Below, in pieces: positions 25,288 to 27,014 of a stretch of 27,014 bases of DNA. A program made the translations under genes and the position numbers. Position 1 is the stretch's first letter. Each line of letters starts with the position of its first letter. The notes beneath the pieces were generated by a model, which saw only the letters and a list, made by a program, of their open reading frames with translations, made no database searches and was not told the DNA's origin. The stretch comes from an uncultured Bacteroidales bacterium (GTDB lineage Bacteria > Bacteroidota > Bacteroidia > Bacteroidales > Marinilabiliaceae): positions 1 to 27,014 of the forward strand of contig CALAUL010000109.1 of NCBI GenBank assembly GCA_937892255.1, in the 5' to 3' direction.

Positions 25288-25324
25288 AAGACAAAGAGCA
25301 GAGAATTTATGTTCTCCACTCTTT
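25288..25324 (-). terminator. Terminator of asnA
   Basis: A 13-base arm (25293-25305) faces a second arm (25312-25324) around a 6-base loop. On the minus strand the two non-Watson-Crick positions become G-U pairs, so the stem is continuous only for asnA transcripts. GTCTTTT follows. It lies about 9 bases past the asnA stop. Confidence 0.8.
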
Positions 25325-25332
25325 ATACTTTT

Positions 25333-26370
25333 CTAAATCAGAGGTATATTGTTTGCTCTGCACTCTTCCCGTTGCTCTTCTGGCCAAATACTCGCCTGAA
25401 TCTCCCCTATATGAGCCTTTCGCAAATAAAACATACATAAACGAGACTGTCCTATTCCTCCGCCTATTGACAACGGCAATTCATCAGCTAAAAGACGTTT
25501 ATGGAAGTACAACTCTTTGCGTTGATTTTGGTTCTTTATCTCCAACTGACGCAATAAAGCCTCTTTATCTACGCGTATTCCCATTGATGAAAGTTCAAAC
25601 GAACGGTTCAAGACCGAATTCCAAACTAAGATGTCGCCATTCAGACCATAAAAGCCGTTTTCTGAGGGTGTTGTCCAATCGTCATAATCCGGAGCACGAC
25701 CATCATGAGGTTCTCCATTCGACAAATTTCCACCAATACCCATGATAAATACAGCACCATACTCTTTCGTTATTGCATCCTCTCGATCTTTGGCTGTCAT
25801 GTCCGGATATAGATTCAAGAGTTCTTCAGCATGAATAAAATGTATCTTTTCCGGAAGCTGAGGAACCAAATCTGGGAAACGTTCATACACAATAAACTCG
25901 GCACGACGCATCACTCCATATATTCTATTCACAACATCTTTCAGATACTCTATCGTTCTGTCTTCCTTACGGATATGAGCTTCCCAATCCCATTGATCTA
26001 CATACAACGAATGAATATTATCCAACTCCTCATCTGAACGAATTGCATTCATATCGGTATAAATTCCGTATCCACACTCTATGCCATAATCGGCAAGAAT
26101 CATACGCTTCCATTTTGCCAATGAGTGTACTACCTCAGCCTTTTGATCTCCTAACGCCATTATAGGAAATGTCACGGCTCGCTCCACGCCATTCAAATCA
26201 TCATTCAGTCCTTGTCCCTGCAAGACAAACAAAGGAGCTGTGACTCTTCTCAATCGTAACTCTGCAGCTAAATTGCTTTGAAAAAATTCTTTTATACAAT
26301 GTATTCCTAATTCTGTCTGCTTTAAATCCAAAATTGGTTTATATCCCTGCGGTATATATAATTTGCCCAT
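25333..26370 (-). CDS. asnA: Aspartate-ammonia ligase (ammonia-dependent asparagine synthetase)
   Basis: 345 residues, close to the 330 of E. coli AsnA. It makes asparagine from aspartate, ammonia and ATP in the cytosol. The fold is that of class II aminoacyl-tRNA synthetases: LRRVTAPLFVLQGQGLNDDLNGVERAV near the N-terminus, AEVVHSLAKWKRMIL, IYTDMNAIRSDEELDNIHSLYVDQWDWE at about 102-130 (aspartate and ATP site), NGDILVWNSVLNRSFELSSMGIRVD at about 244-268, and the motif-3-like SIGGGIGQSRLCMF at about 302-315. All blocks are intact. Monocistronic. Confidence 0.97.
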   Translation of the reverse strand: MGKLYIPQGYKPILDLKQTELGIHCIKEFFQSNLAAELRLRRVTAPLFVLQGQGLNDDLNGVERAVTFPIMALGDQKAEVVHSLAKWKRMILADYGIECGYGIYTDMNAIRSDEELDNIHSLYVDQWDWEAHIRKEDRTIEYLKDVVNRIYGVMRRAEFIVYERFPDLVPQLPEKIHFIHAEELLNLYPDMTAKDREDAITKEYGAVFIMGIGGNLSNGEPHDGRAPDYDDWTTPSENGFYGLNGDILVWNSVLNRSFELSSMGIRVDKEALLRQLEIKNQNQRKELYFHKRLLADELPLSIGGGIGQSRLCMFYLRKAHIGEIQASIWPEEQREECRANNIPLI

Positions 26371-26411
26371 ATTTTTCCCAATACACTTTTAATTTATTAT
26401 TAATTATGGCA

Positions 26412-26419
26412 CAAATCTA
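26412..26419 (-). promoter_or_regulatory. Candidate -7 box for asnA
   Basis: TAGATTTG on the minus strand, the same octamer as in the ROK kinase promoter, 42 bases upstream of the asnA ATG. The -33 element is not clear (a CAAA at 26432 is too close). Confidence 0.5.
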
Positions 26420-26591
26420 ATAATTTTTCATCAAACCACGATGTTTATTACTATAAATTTCATTTTGTTTCCCTTCGACCAAGCAATACACAAACCACAA
26501 CCTATATCACGACATACATCGACAGAGATAAACACGGTGCACATATAGTACGCTTTACCATTTCAAACAAAATAAAAAACACAACATAAAA

Positions 26592-26679
26592 CCCTTTTAA
26601 CACACTTCAAAAACTCTTTATCACTCTTCAACATCACTCTAACACCATTCAAACGCCATTCAAATACTCTTCTAACTAA
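26592..26679. repeat. Degenerate 11-bp-phased array with TTCAAA-like cores
   Basis: Eight consecutive units of about 11 bases: CCCTTTTAACA, CACTTCAAAAA, CTCTTTATCAC, TCTTCAACATC, ACTCTAACACC, ATTCAAACGCC, ATTCAAATACT, CTTCTAACTAA. The hexamers TTTTAA, TTCAAA, TTCAAC, TCTAAC, TTCAAA, TTCAAA fall at steps of 10 to 12 bases. The ACC/GCC ends resemble the spacers of the strict arrays. Lies 222 bases upstream of asnA. Confidence 0.6.
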
Positions 26680-26714
26680 TATTTCTCAGCTTTACAACCC
26701 GCCAACAACAACTT

Positions 26715-26769
26715 CGTGCGCATATGGTGCGCATCACCTGCGCAGCTCGTGCGCACCGTATGCGCACGG
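26715..26769. repeat. Array of five TGCGCA hexamers at exact 11-bp spacing, also a 19-bp-arm palindrome
   Basis: TGCGCA palindromes begin at 26717, 26728, 26739, 26750 and 26761, each step 11 bases. Spacers are TATGG, TCACC, GCTCG and CCGTA. In addition the arms 26715-26733 and 26750-26768 are inverted copies with one mismatch (G-U in plus-strand RNA), enclosing a central CTGCGCAG. It is a GC-rich island in otherwise very AT-rich DNA. Confidence 0.88.
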
Positions 26770-26843
26770 ACTTTTCAAATCACAAAATGAAAAGTACAAC
26801 AATCCATAAGTATTGTTATACCTCTAACTATTTGGTTACTATC

Positions 26844-26920
26844 ATTCAAATCGTATTTTATCACCGTTTAAATGCCATTTAAATGCCATTTAAATATCGA
26901 TTAAAGCATGTTTAATCAGT
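26844..26920. repeat. 11-bp-phased TTTAAA array
   Basis: Seven 11-base units from 26844: ATTCAAATCGT, ATTTTATCACC, GTTTAAATGCC, ATTTAAATGCC, ATTTAAATATC, GATTAAAGCAT, GTTTAATCAGT. Perfect TTTAAA cores at 26867, 26878 and 26889; flanking cores decay on both sides while keeping the register. Two spacers are TGCCA. Same architecture as 7807-7861. Confidence 0.82.
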
Positions 26921-26938
26921 CATCAAACCCTATAGTAA

Positions 26939-27014
26939 GTCAGCATAAGTTTCGATATATTTGAGTACAACGTTAGTACGTTCGTAATTGTAATATCTCT
27001 GCAATGGTTCTGCA
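26939..27014. repeat. Possible further phased units, ending in the start of an xTGCAx array at the window edge
   Basis: AGTAC occurs at 26964 and 26975 (11-base step, palindromic GTAC core). TGCA occurs at 27000 and 27011 (11-base step). The last 15 bases are the exact reverse complement of 7703-7717. The array evidently continues beyond the window. The part before 26999 is weak. Confidence 0.5.

Overview
The window looks like a chromosomal segment of a low-GC member of the Bacteroidota, most likely order Bacteroidales. The evidence is a TonB-dependent receptor with an N-terminal carboxypeptidase-like domain, lipoproteins with an acidic stretch after the lipobox cysteine, an etfB-etfA-acyl-CoA dehydrogenase operon of the Bacteroidales kind, GH95 and GH13 enzymes, and -7 promoter boxes of the form TAnnTTTG in place of an E. 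coli type -10. Apart from one glycosyltransferase, every gene is on the minus strand. I see no phage, integrase, transposase, CRISPR array or rRNA.

Layout on the + strand. (a) 1-53: the 5' part of a tRNA-Gly(GCC), cut by the window edge, with its promoter. (b) 261-6924: a four-gene outer-membrane operon, transcribed in the order secreted beta-propeller, TonB-dependent receptor, surface lipoprotein (DUF4876-like), outer-membrane barrel (DUF6850-like). The last two junctions overlap as TAATG and ATGA, so the proteins are probably made in fixed proportion and act as one system. There is no SusD. (c) 7027-7608: queH (queuosine). (d) 7946-11569: etfB-etfA-acyl-CoA dehydrogenase, closed by a strong terminator. 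(e) 11814-14285: a secreted GH95 fucosidase with its own terminator. (f) 14441-15208: the lone + strand gene, a GT2 glycosyltransferase. (g) 15271-19270: nrdD-nrdG-dedA-nitroreductase, an anaerobic dNTP operon with two passengers. (h) 19636-22603: PBP4-type D,D-peptidase followed 7 bases later by a cytosolic GH13 enzyme. (i) 22784-23803: a DUF6340-like lipoprotein. (j) 24114-25091: a ROK-family sugar kinase. (k) 25333-26370: asnA. (l) 26371-27014: 644 gene-free bases.

The most unusual content lies in the gene-free stretches. Several are built from tandem 11-bp units, each a palindromic or near-palindromic hexamer plus a 5-bp spacer that is often NNCCA or NATCG. Three arrays have exactly five cores at exactly 11-bp steps. 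Each array uses a different core: xTGCAx (7691-7740), TTTAAA (7808-7857) and TGCGCA (26717-26766). Looser arrays of the same period lie at 19289-19376, 26592-26679 and 26844-26920. The last 16 bases of the window begin another xTGCAx array, which matches the one 19 kb away over 15 bp in inverted orientation. All lie upstream of minus-strand genes (queH, nrdD, asnA). I know of no named repeat family with this architecture, and this is my main candidate for something undescribed.

All calls come from reading motifs and translations. No database search was run.
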